DNA of 64,000 nt from Corallococcus coralloides DSM 2259. Its GTDB lineage: Bacteria > Myxococcota > Myxococcia > Myxococcales > Myxococcaceae. The notes beneath the pieces are model-generated. The model had not been told where the DNA came from. It ran no database searches and saw only the letters and a program-made list of their open reading frames with translations. Location: the NCBI RefSeq assembly GCF_000255295.1, contig NC_017030.1, forward strand, positions 9,956,328 through 10,020,327. Reading direction: 5' to 3'. Each line of letters opens with the position of its first letter. The first letter of the stretch is position 1. The position numbers and the translations under genes were made by a program. Shown here one piece after another: positions 42,611 through 51,597 of this stretch.

Positions 42611-45600
42611 TTGAAGTTCCGCGACCTGATGAAGGGTTGGCCCGTGCTGCGGCAGTTCGCGCGGGGAGACAGCCGGGCCCTGGGCGATACGGCGATGTCG
42701 GCGCGAAGCCGCTCGCTGGCGCCGCGCACGAAGACCGCTGATGCGGTCGTGAAGTCCATCTGTCCGTACTGCGCGGTGGGCTGCGGGCAGGAGGTGCACG
42801 TGCGTGACGGGCGCATCCTCGACATCGAGGGTGACCCGCATTCCCCCATCTCGCGCGGACGGCTGTGTCCCAAGGGCGCCGCGACCTTCCAGCTGGTCAC
42901 GGGAACGCAACGCGTGCAGCAGGTCCTCTACCGCCGCCCTGGCGGTACGGAGTGGGAGCCCATTCCGCTGGAAGAGGCGATGACCCAGGTGGCCGAGCGC
43001 GTGAAGCGCACGCGCGACGCGACGTTCGAGGTGACGGACGCGCAGGGCCGGTGGGTGAACCGGACGCTGGGGCTGGCGCACCTGGGTGGGGCGACGCTGG
43101 ACAACGAGGAGAACTACCTCCTCAAGAAGCTCTTCAGCGCGCTGGGCGTCGTGCAGGTGGAGAACCAGGCTCGAATATGACACGCGTCCACGGTGCCCGG
43201 TCTGGGCATCACGTTCGGCCGCGGTGGAGCCACGACGTTCCAGCAGGACCTGCAGCACTCGGACTGCATCCTCATCCAGGGGTCCAACATGGCCGAGTGC
43301 CATCCGGTGGGCTTCCAGTGGGTGATGGAGGCGAAGGCCCGGGGCGCGAAGGTCATCCACGTGGACCCGCGCTACACGCGCACCAGCGCGGTGGCGGACG
43401 TGTACGCGCCCATCCGCGTGGGCACGGACATCGCGTTCCTGGGCGGGCTCATCCACTACGTGCTGGAGCACGAGCGGTACTTCCGTGACTACGTGGTGCA
43501 GTACACCAACGCGGCCACGCTCATCCGCGAGGGCTTCCAGGACACGGAGGACCTGGAGGGGCTCTTCAGCGGCTACCAGCCGAAGGACAACCGCTACGAC
43601 ATCCACACCTGGCAGTACCAGGGCGCGGCGGGCGCCATCCCCGCGGCGGGCCACAAGGAGCTGACGGACGAGCCGGGCGCGGGCGGCGGCGGGCACGACC
43701 ACCGCGTGGACGTGCACGACGAGCACCGCGACGAGACGCTCCAGCATCCCCGGTGCGTGTTCCAGCTCTTGAAGCGCCACTTCTCCCGCTACACGCCGAA
43801 GGTGGTGTCGCAGGTGTGCGGCGTGGACGAGGCGCTGTTCCTCCAGGTGGCCCAAACGCTGTGTGACAACTCCAACCCGGAGCGCACCAGCGCGTTCTGC
43901 TACGCGGTGGGGTGGACGCAGCACTCGGTGGGCGTGCAGTACATCCGCACGGCGGCCATCCTCCAGCTCTTGCTGGGCAACATCGGCCGGCCCGGCGGCG
44001 GCATCCTCGCGCTGCGCGGGCACGCGTCCATCCAGGGCTCCACGGACATCCCCACGCTCTACAACCTGCTGCCGGGCTACCTGCCCATGCCGCACGCGCA
44101 TGCCACGACGGAGGGGCTGGAGCACTACATCCGGAACAACAAGTCCGGCAGCGGCTGGTGGTCGGAGTTCCCCAAGTACGCGGTGTCGCTGCTCAAGGCG
44201 TGGTTCGGGGACAAGGCCACGAAGGACAACGACTACCTGTTCCACCACCTGCCCCGGCTGACGGGCAATCACTCGCACATGCAGACGGTGGCGGACATGG
44301 CGGACGGGAAGCTCCAGGGCTACTTCGTCATGGGGGAGAACCCCGCCGTGGGCAGCATGAACGGGGCGCTCCAGCGCAAGGGCCTGCGCCAGCTGGACTG
44401 GCTGGTGGTGCGCGACTTCACGCTCATCGAGACGGCGGAGTTCTGGCGCACGGCGCCGGAGGTCCAGTCCGGGCAGGTGCGGCCAGAGGACATCCAGACC
44501 GAGGTGTTCTTCTTCCCGGCCGCCGCGCACACGGAGAAGGACGGCACGTTCACCAACACGCAGCGGCTGCTGCAATGGCATCACAAGGCGGTGGAGCCGG
44601 CGGGGGACACGCGCAGCGAGCTGCACTTCACCTATCATCTGGGGCGCAAGCTGCGGGAACTCTACGCGGACTCCACGGACCCGAAGGACGCGCCGCTCCT
44701 GGATTTGACGTGGGACTACCCCACGCACGGGCCGTACGCGGAGCCCTCCGCGGAGGCGGTGCTGAAGGAGATCAACGGCTACACGGTGGCGGATGGGAAG
44801 CCGGTGGACGGCTTCACGGCGCTGAAGGACGACGGCTCCACGGTGTGCGGCTGCTGGATCTACTCGGGCTGCTTCAAGGACGGCGTGAACCAGACGGCGC
44901 GGCGCAAGCCGGGGCAGGAGCAGACGTGGGTGGCGCCGGAGTGGGGCTGGGCGTGGCCCGCCAACCGGCGCATCCTCTACAACCGCGCGTCAGCGGACGC
45001 GAACGGCAAGCCCTGGAGCGAGCGCAAGCGCTACGTGTGGTGGGACGCGGGCGAGAAGAAGTGGACCGGCGAGGACGTGCCGGACTTCATCGCGGACCGG
45101 CCGCCGGAGTACCGGCCGCCCGAGGGCGCGACGGGGCTGGCGACCATCGCCGGCAATGATCCGTTCCTCCTGCAGGCGGACGGCAAGGGCTGGCTCTTCG
45201 CGCCCAGCGGGATGATGGACGGGCCGCTGCCCACGCACTACGAGCCCATGGAGTCGGTGGTGCCCAACCCGCTCTACGCGCAGCAGTGCAGCCCCACGCG
45301 CGAGGAGTGGAAGCGCAAGGACAACCCCTATCACCGGGCCTGGGGCGACCCGCGCTATCCGTACCTGGTCACGACCTACCGGCTCACCGAGCACCACACC
45401 GCGGGCGGAATGTCGCGCTGGCTGTCCTGGCTGAGCGAGCTGCAGCCGGAGATGTTCTGCGAGATCTCCCCGGAGCTGGCGCGCGAGAAGGGGCTGAACA
45501 ACGGGGACTGGTGCACCATCGCCACGGCGCGAGGGGATCTGGAGTGCCGGGCGCTCGTCACGGAGCGCATCCGCCCGCTGAAGGTGAAGGGAAGGCGGGT

Positions 45601-45871
45601 GCACCAGATTGGCCTGCCGTACCACTGGGGCGTCACGGGACGCGTGCGCGGCGAGGGGGCCAACGAGCTGACGGCGTTCGTGGCGGATCAGAACGTGGAC
45701 ATCCAGGAGTCGAAGGCGTTCACGGCGGACCTGCGGGTGGGGCGGATGCGCTCGGGGGAGCGGGCCGCGGCGGGAGCGGCGCCGCCCGCGCTGACGGTGC
45801 CGGAGGTGCCGCGCGACGTGACGCCCCACACGGACCACACGGAAGCGCAGGAACCCGAGGGGAAGGGATAG
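42611..45871 (+). CDS. fdnG: Formate dehydrogenase alpha subunit, selenoprotein (recoded TGA)
   Basis: A 1086-residue molybdopterin enzyme that oxidises formate to CO2. The codon at 43178-43180 is TGA in frame; the context NQARI-U-HASTVPGLG matches the selenocysteine of E. coli FdnG (ARI-U-H), so it is read as Sec190. A SECIS hairpin follows. The N-terminus has the [4Fe-4S] motif CPYCAVGCGQ plus the distal cysteine in RLCPKGAA; bis-MGD domains run to about residue 1050. No Tat motif is visible, unlike exported FdnG. An unusual Gly/His-rich insert (GHDHRVDVHDEHRD) lies near residue 363. Without recoding it would look like two truncated genes. Confidence 0.93.
43178..43217 (+). promoter_or_regulatory. 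SECIS element directing selenocysteine insertion
   Basis: After TGA (43178-43180) come 18 bases and then the apical loop GGTCT (43199-43203), closed by TGCCC (43194-43198) and GGGCA (43204-43208). The loop sequence and the 18-base distance from the stop are those of the E. coli fdhF SECIS, which binds SelB. Confidence 0.88.
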
Positions 45872-45875
45872 GCGC

Positions 45876-46676
45876 ATGGGGAGCCGCAAGGGGTTCTTCA
45901 CGGACACGACGCTCTGCATCGGCTGCAAGGCGTGCGAGGTCGCGTGCAAGCAGTGGAACCAGCTTCCGGACGACGGCTTCCACTTCACGGGGATGTCCTA
46001 CGACCAGACGGAACACCTGGGCGCATCGACGTGGCGGCATGTGGCGTTCGTGGAGCGGCCGGTGCCGTTGCAGGGGCAGACGTCGGGCGCGGGGGACTTC
46101 TCGTGGCTGATGATGTCGGACGTGTGCAAGCACTGCCAGCGCGCGGGGTGCCTGGAGGCGTGTCCCACGGGCGCCATCGTGCGCACGGAGTTCGACACGG
46201 TCTATGTGCAGCCGGACGTGTGCAACGGCTGCGGCTACTGCGTGTCGGCGTGTCCGTTCGGAGTGATTGACCGGCGCGAGGACGACGGGCGCGCGTGGAA
46301 GTGCACGCTCTGTTACGACCGAATCGGCGACGACCAGACGCCCGCGTGCGCGAAGGCGTGTCCCACGGCGTCCATCCAGTACGGCGACCTGGATGAGCTG
46401 CACGCGCGAGCGGAGTCGCGGGTGCGCGACCTGCATCAACGGGGCATGACGGACGCGTACCTGTACGGGAAGGACGCGGAGAACCAGCCGGGCACGGGTG
46501 GGCTCAACGCGTTCTTCCTGCTGCTGGACAAGCCGGAGGTCTACAACCTGCCGCCCGACCCGGTGGTGCCGACGAAGAAGGCACTGCGGTCGTGGGCCTC
46601 GGTGGCGATGGGCGCGGTGGGCATGGTGGCGGTGGCGCTGGGCGCGGTGGCGTTCGGCCGGGAGGGGCGCGGATGA
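45876..46676 (+). CDS. fdnH: Formate dehydrogenase iron-sulfur subunit
   Basis: A 266-residue electron-transfer subunit with four [4Fe-4S] motifs: CIGCKACEVAC, CKHCQRAGCLEACP, CNGCGYCVSACP and CTLC...CAKACP. One C-terminal transmembrane helix (SVAMGAVGMVAVALGAVAFG) anchors it, as in E. coli FdnH. It starts five bases after the fdnG stop, and its own stop overlaps the next gene. It passes electrons from FdnG to the membrane subunit. Confidence 0.94.
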   Translation: MGSRKGFFTDTTLCIGCKACEVACKQWNQLPDDGFHFTGMSYDQTEHLGASTWRHVAFVERPVPLQGQTSGAGDFSWLMMSDVCKHCQRAGCLEACPTGAIVRTEFDTVYVQPDVCNGCGYCVSACPFGVIDRREDDGRAWKCTLCYDRIGDDQTPACAKACPTASIQYGDLDELHARAESRVRDLHQRGMTDAYLYGKDAENQPGTGGLNAFFLLLDKPEVYNLPPDPVVPTKKALRSWASVAMGAVGMVAVALGAVAFGREGRG

Positions 46677-47866
46677 GCGACGACACGCTGTTGGATCGGC
46701 TCCAGCGCAAGGCGGACGGGCGGAACATCGACCCGCGCGCGGGCATCCTGGAGGGCGAGGGTTCCCAGCAGAAGGTGAAGGACCCGGAGCCCGCGCGGAG
46801 GGGGATGGACGTGCTGCCCACGGTGCCGTCGCGGTCCGGGCCGGACAGCGCGGAGGCGCCGAGCTACTACGGAATGCCGGTGTTGAAGGAGCCGCTGTGG
46901 ATCTGGACGGTCCCGGCGTACTTCTACGTGGGCGGAGTGGCGGGCGCGGCGAGCGTGCTCGGCGTGACGCTGGAGTATCTGGGGGGACGTCGGCTGGAGC
47001 GGCTGGCGGGGCGCTGTCACGCGCTGGCTACGGCGGGGGACATCGTGAGCGCGGGGCTGTTGATCCACGACCTGGGCCGACCGTCGCGCTTCCTGAACAT
47101 GCTGCGCGTGTTCCGGCCCACGTCCCCCATGAGCGTAGGGTCGTGGGTGCTGGCCGGTTCGGGCGCGGTGAATACGGCGGCGTTCGTGCTGCGACGGATG
47201 CCCGGGATGCTGGGCGGAGTGGGACGCGCGGCGGGCGTGATGGGCGCGGTGTTGGGGTTGCCGCTCGCGGGCTACACGGCGGTGCTGGTGAGCAACACGG
47301 CGGTGCCCCTGTGGCAGCAAGTGGGGCGCACGCTGCCGCTGTTCTTCATGAGCTCCGCGACGGCGAGCGCGGGGAGCCTGTTGTCGCTGTTCCCGCACAC
47401 GGACGCGGAGGAGCGAGTGCTGCGCCGCTTCCGCATCGCGGGAAAGGTGGCGGAGCTGTTCACGCGCGAGGCGGTGGAGCTGGAAGCGCGGCAGGTGGTG
47501 GAGGTGGGCAAGCCGCTGCGCACGGGAGCGTCAGGAGCGCTGTGGATGCTGTCCCGGACGTGCTCCATGGCCGGACTGGTGATGGACGTGCTGCCGGGAC
47601 GAGCGAGGTGGAAGCAGGTGACCGCGGATGTGCTGTCCACGGTGGGAGCAGTGGCCGCGCGATATGCCGTCATCCAGGCGGGCAAGACCTCCGCGAGGAA
47701 TCCGCAGGCCACGTTCCAGGGACAGCGCCAGGGACTGGGTGCCGCACAGGTGGAAGGGAACACGGAGGCATCGGACGGAAAGCCCCTGAGCTTCCCGTTG
47801 CCCGTGCTGGGCCAGGGCTCGGCACCACGGGCGGGCCTGCCCTACGCGCGGTTCATGGCAACGTGA
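46673..47866 (+). CDS. NrfD-type membrane subunit of formate dehydrogenase
   Basis: A 397-residue polytopic protein of the NrfD/PsrC family with about eight helices. Typical regions are WIWTVPAYFYVGGVAGAASV, DIVSAGLLIHDLGRPSRFLNM and PMSVGSWVLAGSGAVN. It holds no haem ligands of the FdnI cytochrome b type; so quinone reduction here uses an NrfD-like subunit. An 80-residue hydrophilic N-terminus precedes the helices. The ATG overlaps the fdnH stop (ATGA). Its last 14 bases overlap the end of mobA, which is convergent. Confidence 0.9.
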   Translation: MSDDTLLDRLQRKADGRNIDPRAGILEGEGSQQKVKDPEPARRGMDVLPTVPSRSGPDSAEAPSYYGMPVLKEPLWIWTVPAYFYVGGVAGAASVLGVTLEYLGGRRLERLAGRCHALATAGDIVSAGLLIHDLGRPSRFLNMLRVFRPTSPMSVGSWVLAGSGAVNTAAFVLRRMPGMLGGVGRAAGVMGAVLGLPLAGYTAVLVSNTAVPLWQQVGRTLPLFFMSSATASAGSLLSLFPHTDAEERVLRRFRIAGKVAELFTREAVELEARQVVEVGKPLRTGASGALWMLSRTCSMAGLVMDVLPGRARWKQVTADVLSTVGAVAARYAVIQAGKTSARNPQATFQGQRQGLGAAQVEGNTEASDGKPLSFPLPVLGQGSAPRAGLPYARFMAT

Positions 47867-48458
47867 CGCCATAGCGAACCAGGTCCTCCGGCGTGTTCAC
47901 GTTCGCCAGGGCACGCAGCTCCGGATCCACCGCGCGCAATGCTTCCACGGACAAGGTCCGCGTTCGGAACCGCATCAGCAGCTGCCGCAGAGACGGATCC
48001 TCCACCAACGCTTCACCCCAGCGTGACACCAGCTCCGTACGATAGGCCGCGAACAACGGCTCCCACCGTCCGTCCCGCTCGATGCACACCGCGTCCACGT
48101 CCCCACTCCGCGCGTCCAGCACCACTCGCGCCGCGGCCTCCGTCACGAACGGCATGTCGCATGCCACCGCGAACACCCACGGCGTGCGGGCTGCCCCCAG
48201 GGCCGCATGGACCCCTCCCGGCGCTCCCTTGCCCTTCACGGCGTCCGCCACCGTGCGGATCCCGAAGCGCTCGTACGGCTGCGAAACATTCGCCACCAAC
48301 AGCGTGTCCTCGAAATGCGACCCGAACGCCCGCAGCCGTTCCAAGGTTGTGAGCCCTTCCACGCTCAGCAGCCCCTTGGCCACGCCTCCCAACCGGGTCC
48401 CCTGCCCCCCTGCCAGGATGGCCAGCGTCACGTCGGGAAAGGTCGCGGATCCGTCCAT
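47853..48458 (-). CDS. mobA: Molybdenum cofactor guanylyltransferase MobA
   Basis: Transfers GMP from GTP to molybdopterin, giving the bis-MGD cofactor needed by the adjacent formate dehydrogenase. The 201-residue protein has the nucleotide-binding motif LAGGQGTRLGGVAKGLL, the Mg-binding ACDMPFV and the C-terminal NVNTPEDL. The third arginine-methionine position is RL rather than RM, and the usual aspartate before lysine is alanine; a minor change. The start MDGSATF avoids an N-terminal extension. Its end overlaps the end of the membrane subunit by 14 bases (convergent). Confidence 0.93.
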   Translation of the reverse strand: MDGSATFPDVTLAILAGGQGTRLGGVAKGLLSVEGLTTLERLRAFGSHFEDTLLVANVSQPYERFGIRTVADAVKGKGAPGGVHAALGAARTPWVFAVACDMPFVTEAAARVVLDARSGDVDAVCIERDGRWEPLFAAYRTELVSRWGEALVEDPSLRQLLMRFRTRTLSVEALRAVDPELRALANVNTPEDLVRYGVTLP

Positions 48459-48614
48459 GTCCGCCGACCCTACACACCTCTCATCCACCCAGAAAACGCT
48501 TCATCTCGCGGATTTCGCCAAGCCCCAGAGGGAGGGAGCAACCGCTCATCCCATGCCCCCCGTGGACAAGGCACGCGCACCCCGTCGTAGAGTCCTGCTC
48601 CCCCTCCCTGACGC

Positions 48615-49868
48615 ATGCCGCTGACTCCCCTCCCCGCCGCGCGACTGGCCGCGCTCGATGCCATCGTGCCCGCGGCTCCCGCTCGACTTCCCTTGATGGA
48701 AGCCCATGGCCGGTTCCTCGCCGCTGGCATCGTCGCGTCACGCGCGCTGCCTGGCTGCGACAACTCCGCCATGGACGGGTGGGCCGTGCGCGCCGAGGAG
48801 ACCCGGGGCGCCAACCGCGACCGCCCCGCGCGCCTGCGCATCGTCGACACCGTCTACGCCGGCCACCTCCCGCGCCGCGCCCTCCAGCCCGGCGAGGCCG
48901 CGCGCGTCTTCACCGGCGCCCCCCTCTCCCCCGGCGCCGACGCCGTCGTCCGCCAGGAGGCCGCGCGCCCCACTGACGACGGCACCCACGTGGACCTCTT
49001 CGTCTCCGTCGACCCCGGCCATGACCTGCGCCGCGCTGGCGAAGAGGTGATGCCCGGCACGCCGCTGTTCCCCGCAGGCCAGCGCGTGGACGCCACCGTG
49101 CTCGGCGTGCTCGCGTCGCTGGGCGAAGCCACCGCGCTCGTGCGCCCCGCGCCGCGCGTCGCGGTCATCGCCACCGGGGATGAGCTCGTTCCCCCTGGCC
49201 AGCCCGCGGCCCCCCACCAGGTCTTCGAGAGCAACCGCCTCCTCGTGGCCGCCCTGGCCCGCGAGGCCGGCGCGGACATCACCCAGCTGGCCCGCTCGCG
49301 CGACGACGAGGCGGAGCTGCACGCGCGGCTGGAGCAGCTGGCGCCCCAGGTCGACGTGCTCATCACCACCGGCGGCGCGTCCGTGGGCGACAAGGACTGC
49401 GTGAAGCGCGTCCTCACCCGCATGGGCGCGCGCTTCCTCGTGGACGGCGTCGCGCTCAAGCCCGGCAAGCCCGTGGCCGTGGCCCGCCTGGGCTCCACCG
49501 CCGTCGTCGTGCTGCCCGGCAACCCCGGCGCCGCCACCGTCGCCTTCGACCAGTTCGCGCGGCCCCTCCTCTTCAAGCACCAGGGCGTCATCGAACAGCG
49601 CCGCGTCACCCGCGCCCGCCTCTCCGAACCCCGCCACAAGCAGGCCGGCCTCACCTACCTGGTCACCGTCGCGGCGCTCGAGACGCGCGAGGACGGCGCC
49701 GAACCGTGGGCCCGCCTGCGTCCCCAGGGCGCCGGACAGATTCTCCAGAACGTGGCGGCCCGGGGCTGGGCCGTGCTCCCCGCCGGCCGCGCCGACTTCG
49801 CCCAGGGCGACTCCGTGGACGTGCAGCACTTCGACTCGCCGGACTTCCACGCCGTGGAGGCCGCGTGA
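48615..49868 (+). CDS. moeA: Molybdopterin molybdenumtransferase MoeA
   Basis: Inserts molybdate into adenylated molybdopterin. The 417-residue protein shows the expected domains: SAMDGWAVRAEETRG, the linker GDDGTHVDLF, VIATGDELVPPG, the active-site loop TTGGASVGDKDCVK, LPGNPGAATVAFDQF and a C-terminal beta domain. It starts MPLTPLPAARL and overlaps the next gene (GTGA). It is divergent from mobA across about 155 bases, so the cofactor genes likely share regulation with the formate dehydrogenase. Confidence 0.95.
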   Translation: MPLTPLPAARLAALDAIVPAAPARLPLMEAHGRFLAAGIVASRALPGCDNSAMDGWAVRAEETRGANRDRPARLRIVDTVYAGHLPRRALQPGEAARVFTGAPLSPGADAVVRQEAARPTDDGTHVDLFVSVDPGHDLRRAGEEVMPGTPLFPAGQRVDATVLGVLASLGEATALVRPAPRVAVIATGDELVPPGQPAAPHQVFESNRLLVAALAREAGADITQLARSRDDEAELHARLEQLAPQVDVLITTGGASVGDKDCVKRVLTRMGARFLVDGVALKPGKPVAVARLGSTAVVVLPGNPGAATVAFDQFARPLLFKHQGVIEQRRVTRARLSEPRHKQAGLTYLVTVAALETREDGAEPWARLRPQGAGQILQNVAARGWAVLPAGRADFAQGDSVDVQHFDSPDFHAVEAA

Positions 49869-51295
49869 AGCGGGCTCCCGCGCTCGCCCTCATCGGCCAC
49901 TCCGGCGCCGGCAAGACGACGCTCCTGGAGCGCCTGCTGCCGGAGCTGGCCTCTCGCGGACTGCGCGTCGCGTACGTGAAGCACTCCTCGGATGCGCACC
50001 CGATCCACCGCCCGGGCAGCGACACCGCGCGCCTGGACGCCGCGGGCGCGGTCCTCACCGGCTTCGCCACGCCGGACGGCACGCAGCTCACCACCCGGCA
50101 GCCCCTGTCCCCGGCGCTCCTCGCGCGCGACCCGGACCGCGTGGACCTGGTGCTCGTGGAGGGCTGGAAGGACGGCCCCCTCCCGAAGCTGGAGGTGTGG
50201 CGCGAGGGCCTGGAAGCCCCGCTCGCGTCCTCGCGCCCCGACGTGCTCGCCCTGGTGACGGACGCTCCCGTGCTTCCGTTCACTTCAGACCTGCGTCCGC
50301 GCGTGCCGGCCACCGTCTGTGCGGTCGCGGACTTCCTCACCACGTGGCTGCGTGATCAATCCGCGCCGCCGAAGGTCTTCCGCCCGGAACCGCGCGGCGT
50401 CACCCACCGCGCCGTGCGCCGCTTCGACGGAGACACACTCCGTGCGGCCGAGGATGACCGCGTGGCCGTGGAGGAGCCCCTGGAGATCCGCGTGAATGGC
50501 GACCCCGTCGCCACCACCATGCGGACCCCCGGCCATGATCGCGAGCTCGCGGTGGGCTTCCTCTTCGCCGAGGGCATCCTTAACGATGGGGACGACCTGG
50601 GCAGCCTCTTCCACTGCGGCCACCCCGGCGAGGAGGGGTACGGCAACGTGCTGGAGGTCGTCCCCGCCGCCGGTGCCGTGCTCGACCTGGAGCGCGTGGA
50701 GGCCACCCGCCGCGGCACCCTCACCACCTCCGCCTGCGGCGTGTGCGGCCGCCGCGACGTGGACGACCTGATGGCCACCTGCGAAAGCGTCGCTCCGGGC
50801 CCCGTCCTCTCCGCCCGCACCGTGGCCCTCGCCACCGAACGCCTGCGCGTCATCCAGCACACGTTCGAGCTCACCGGGGGCGTGCACGCCGCCGCCGCGC
50901 TGGACGCCCACGGCGAGCTGCTCGCCGCCCACGAGGACGTGGGCCGCCACAACGCCGTGGACAAGGTGGTGGGTGCGCTGGTCCTGGCCGGCGCGGTGCG
51001 CTCCCCGCGCCGGTTGCCCACACCGCCCTTCCCCGCCGCACCCACGGTCCTGGCGGTCAGCGGTCGCGCCAGCTTCGAAATCGTCCAGAAGGCCGCCCGC
51101 GCCCGCATCCCCGTCGTGGTCAGCGTGTCCGCCGCCAGCTCCCTGGCCATCGACCTGGCCCTGCGTGCTGGCGTGACGCTCGCCGCGTTCTCAAGGAACG
51201 GCCGCTGCAACGTCTACACCGCGACAGACCGCCTGGAGCCGCAACCCCAACCCTCGGGATTTCCTCATGACTTCCGCCATGACCCAGCCCGGTGA
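49865..51295 (+). CDS. MobB-FdhD fusion protein
   Basis: A 476-residue fusion of two cofactor proteins. Residues 1 to about 165 are MobB, the GTP-binding partner of MobA, with Walker A GHSGAGKTTLLERLL and VLVEGWKDGPLPKLEV. Residues about 185-465 are FdhD, the sulfurtransferase that moves sulfur from IscS to the Mo/bis-MGD centre of formate dehydrogenase; the sulfur-carrying pair is TSACGVCGR (C291, C294) and AHEDVGRHNAVDKVVG is the other signature. The GTG start overlaps the moeA stop (GTGA). In most bacteria these are separate genes; the fusion links cofactor guanylation to formate dehydrogenase activation. Confidence 0.93.
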   Translation: MKRAPALALIGHSGAGKTTLLERLLPELASRGLRVAYVKHSSDAHPIHRPGSDTARLDAAGAVLTGFATPDGTQLTTRQPLSPALLARDPDRVDLVLVEGWKDGPLPKLEVWREGLEAPLASSRPDVLALVTDAPVLPFTSDLRPRVPATVCAVADFLTTWLRDQSAPPKVFRPEPRGVTHRAVRRFDGDTLRAAEDDRVAVEEPLEIRVNGDPVATTMRTPGHDRELAVGFLFAEGILNDGDDLGSLFHCGHPGEEGYGNVLEVVPAAGAVLDLERVEATRRGTLTTSACGVCGRRDVDDLMATCESVAPGPVLSARTVALATERLRVIQHTFELTGGVHAAAALDAHGELLAAHEDVGRHNAVDKVVGALVLAGAVRSPRRLPTPPFPAAPTVLAVSGRASFEIVQKAARARIPVVVSVSAASSLAIDLALRAGVTLAAFSRNGRCNVYTATDRLEPQPQPSGFPHDFRHDPAR

Positions 51296-51597
51296 AGGGG
51301 CAGGCATCCGACTGTCAGACCGGCATCGTACATGCAGTCGGCGGCAGCACCGGGTCACATGGGAGCCCAGGTGGGATCCAATGACCCCGCCAGAGTTCAC
51401 TGTCCACGCAAGGGAACTCACACCCGACGGCTGGGATGGGTGTCCAAGTTTTCACCTGTTGTCATGTCTTGCTTGCTGAGCAGTGGTTGCGCCGCGACGC
51501 AGTATTTGGCAGTCTTGCATTTCCTCCTGGTTAAACTTTTCTAGTCTAGACGGTATCCTCTGCAAGAGCCGAACGTGAGCAGAGGGGGGTGGACACG
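51296..51597. promoter_or_regulatory. Intergenic region between fdhD and the eps locus
   Basis: A 302-base, relatively AT-rich segment. It contains possible stem-loops CCGACTG (51308) / CAGTCGG (51335) and ACACCC (51420) / GGGTGT (51438), which could end the fdh transcript, and a candidate promoter near 51531. No open frame of good codon quality was seen in it. Confidence 0.5.
51531..51559 (+). promoter_or_regulatory. Candidate sigma-70 promoter for epsZ
   Basis: TTAAAC at 51531 and TATCCT at 51554 are spaced by 17 bases, 39 bases before the epsZ start. The -35 is weak (3 of 6) and the -10 moderate (4 of 6). Part of an AT-rich patch; not confirmed. Confidence 0.3.

Noticed and set aside
43178-43180. 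Nonsense mutation or assembly error in fdnG
   Set aside because: Sec context, SECIS loop and exact 18-base spacing explain the TGA better than a mutation.
41174-44728. Very long minus-strand open frame crossing the formate dehydrogenase region
   Set aside because: Only its last 203 codons (41174-41785) are a real gene; the rest is antisense to fdnG and made of low-complexity Arg/His/Leu, the usual high-GC shadow pattern.
51506-51520. Sigma-54 promoter TTTGGCAGTCTTGCA before epsZ
   Set aside because: The spacing between GG and GC is seven bases, not ten.
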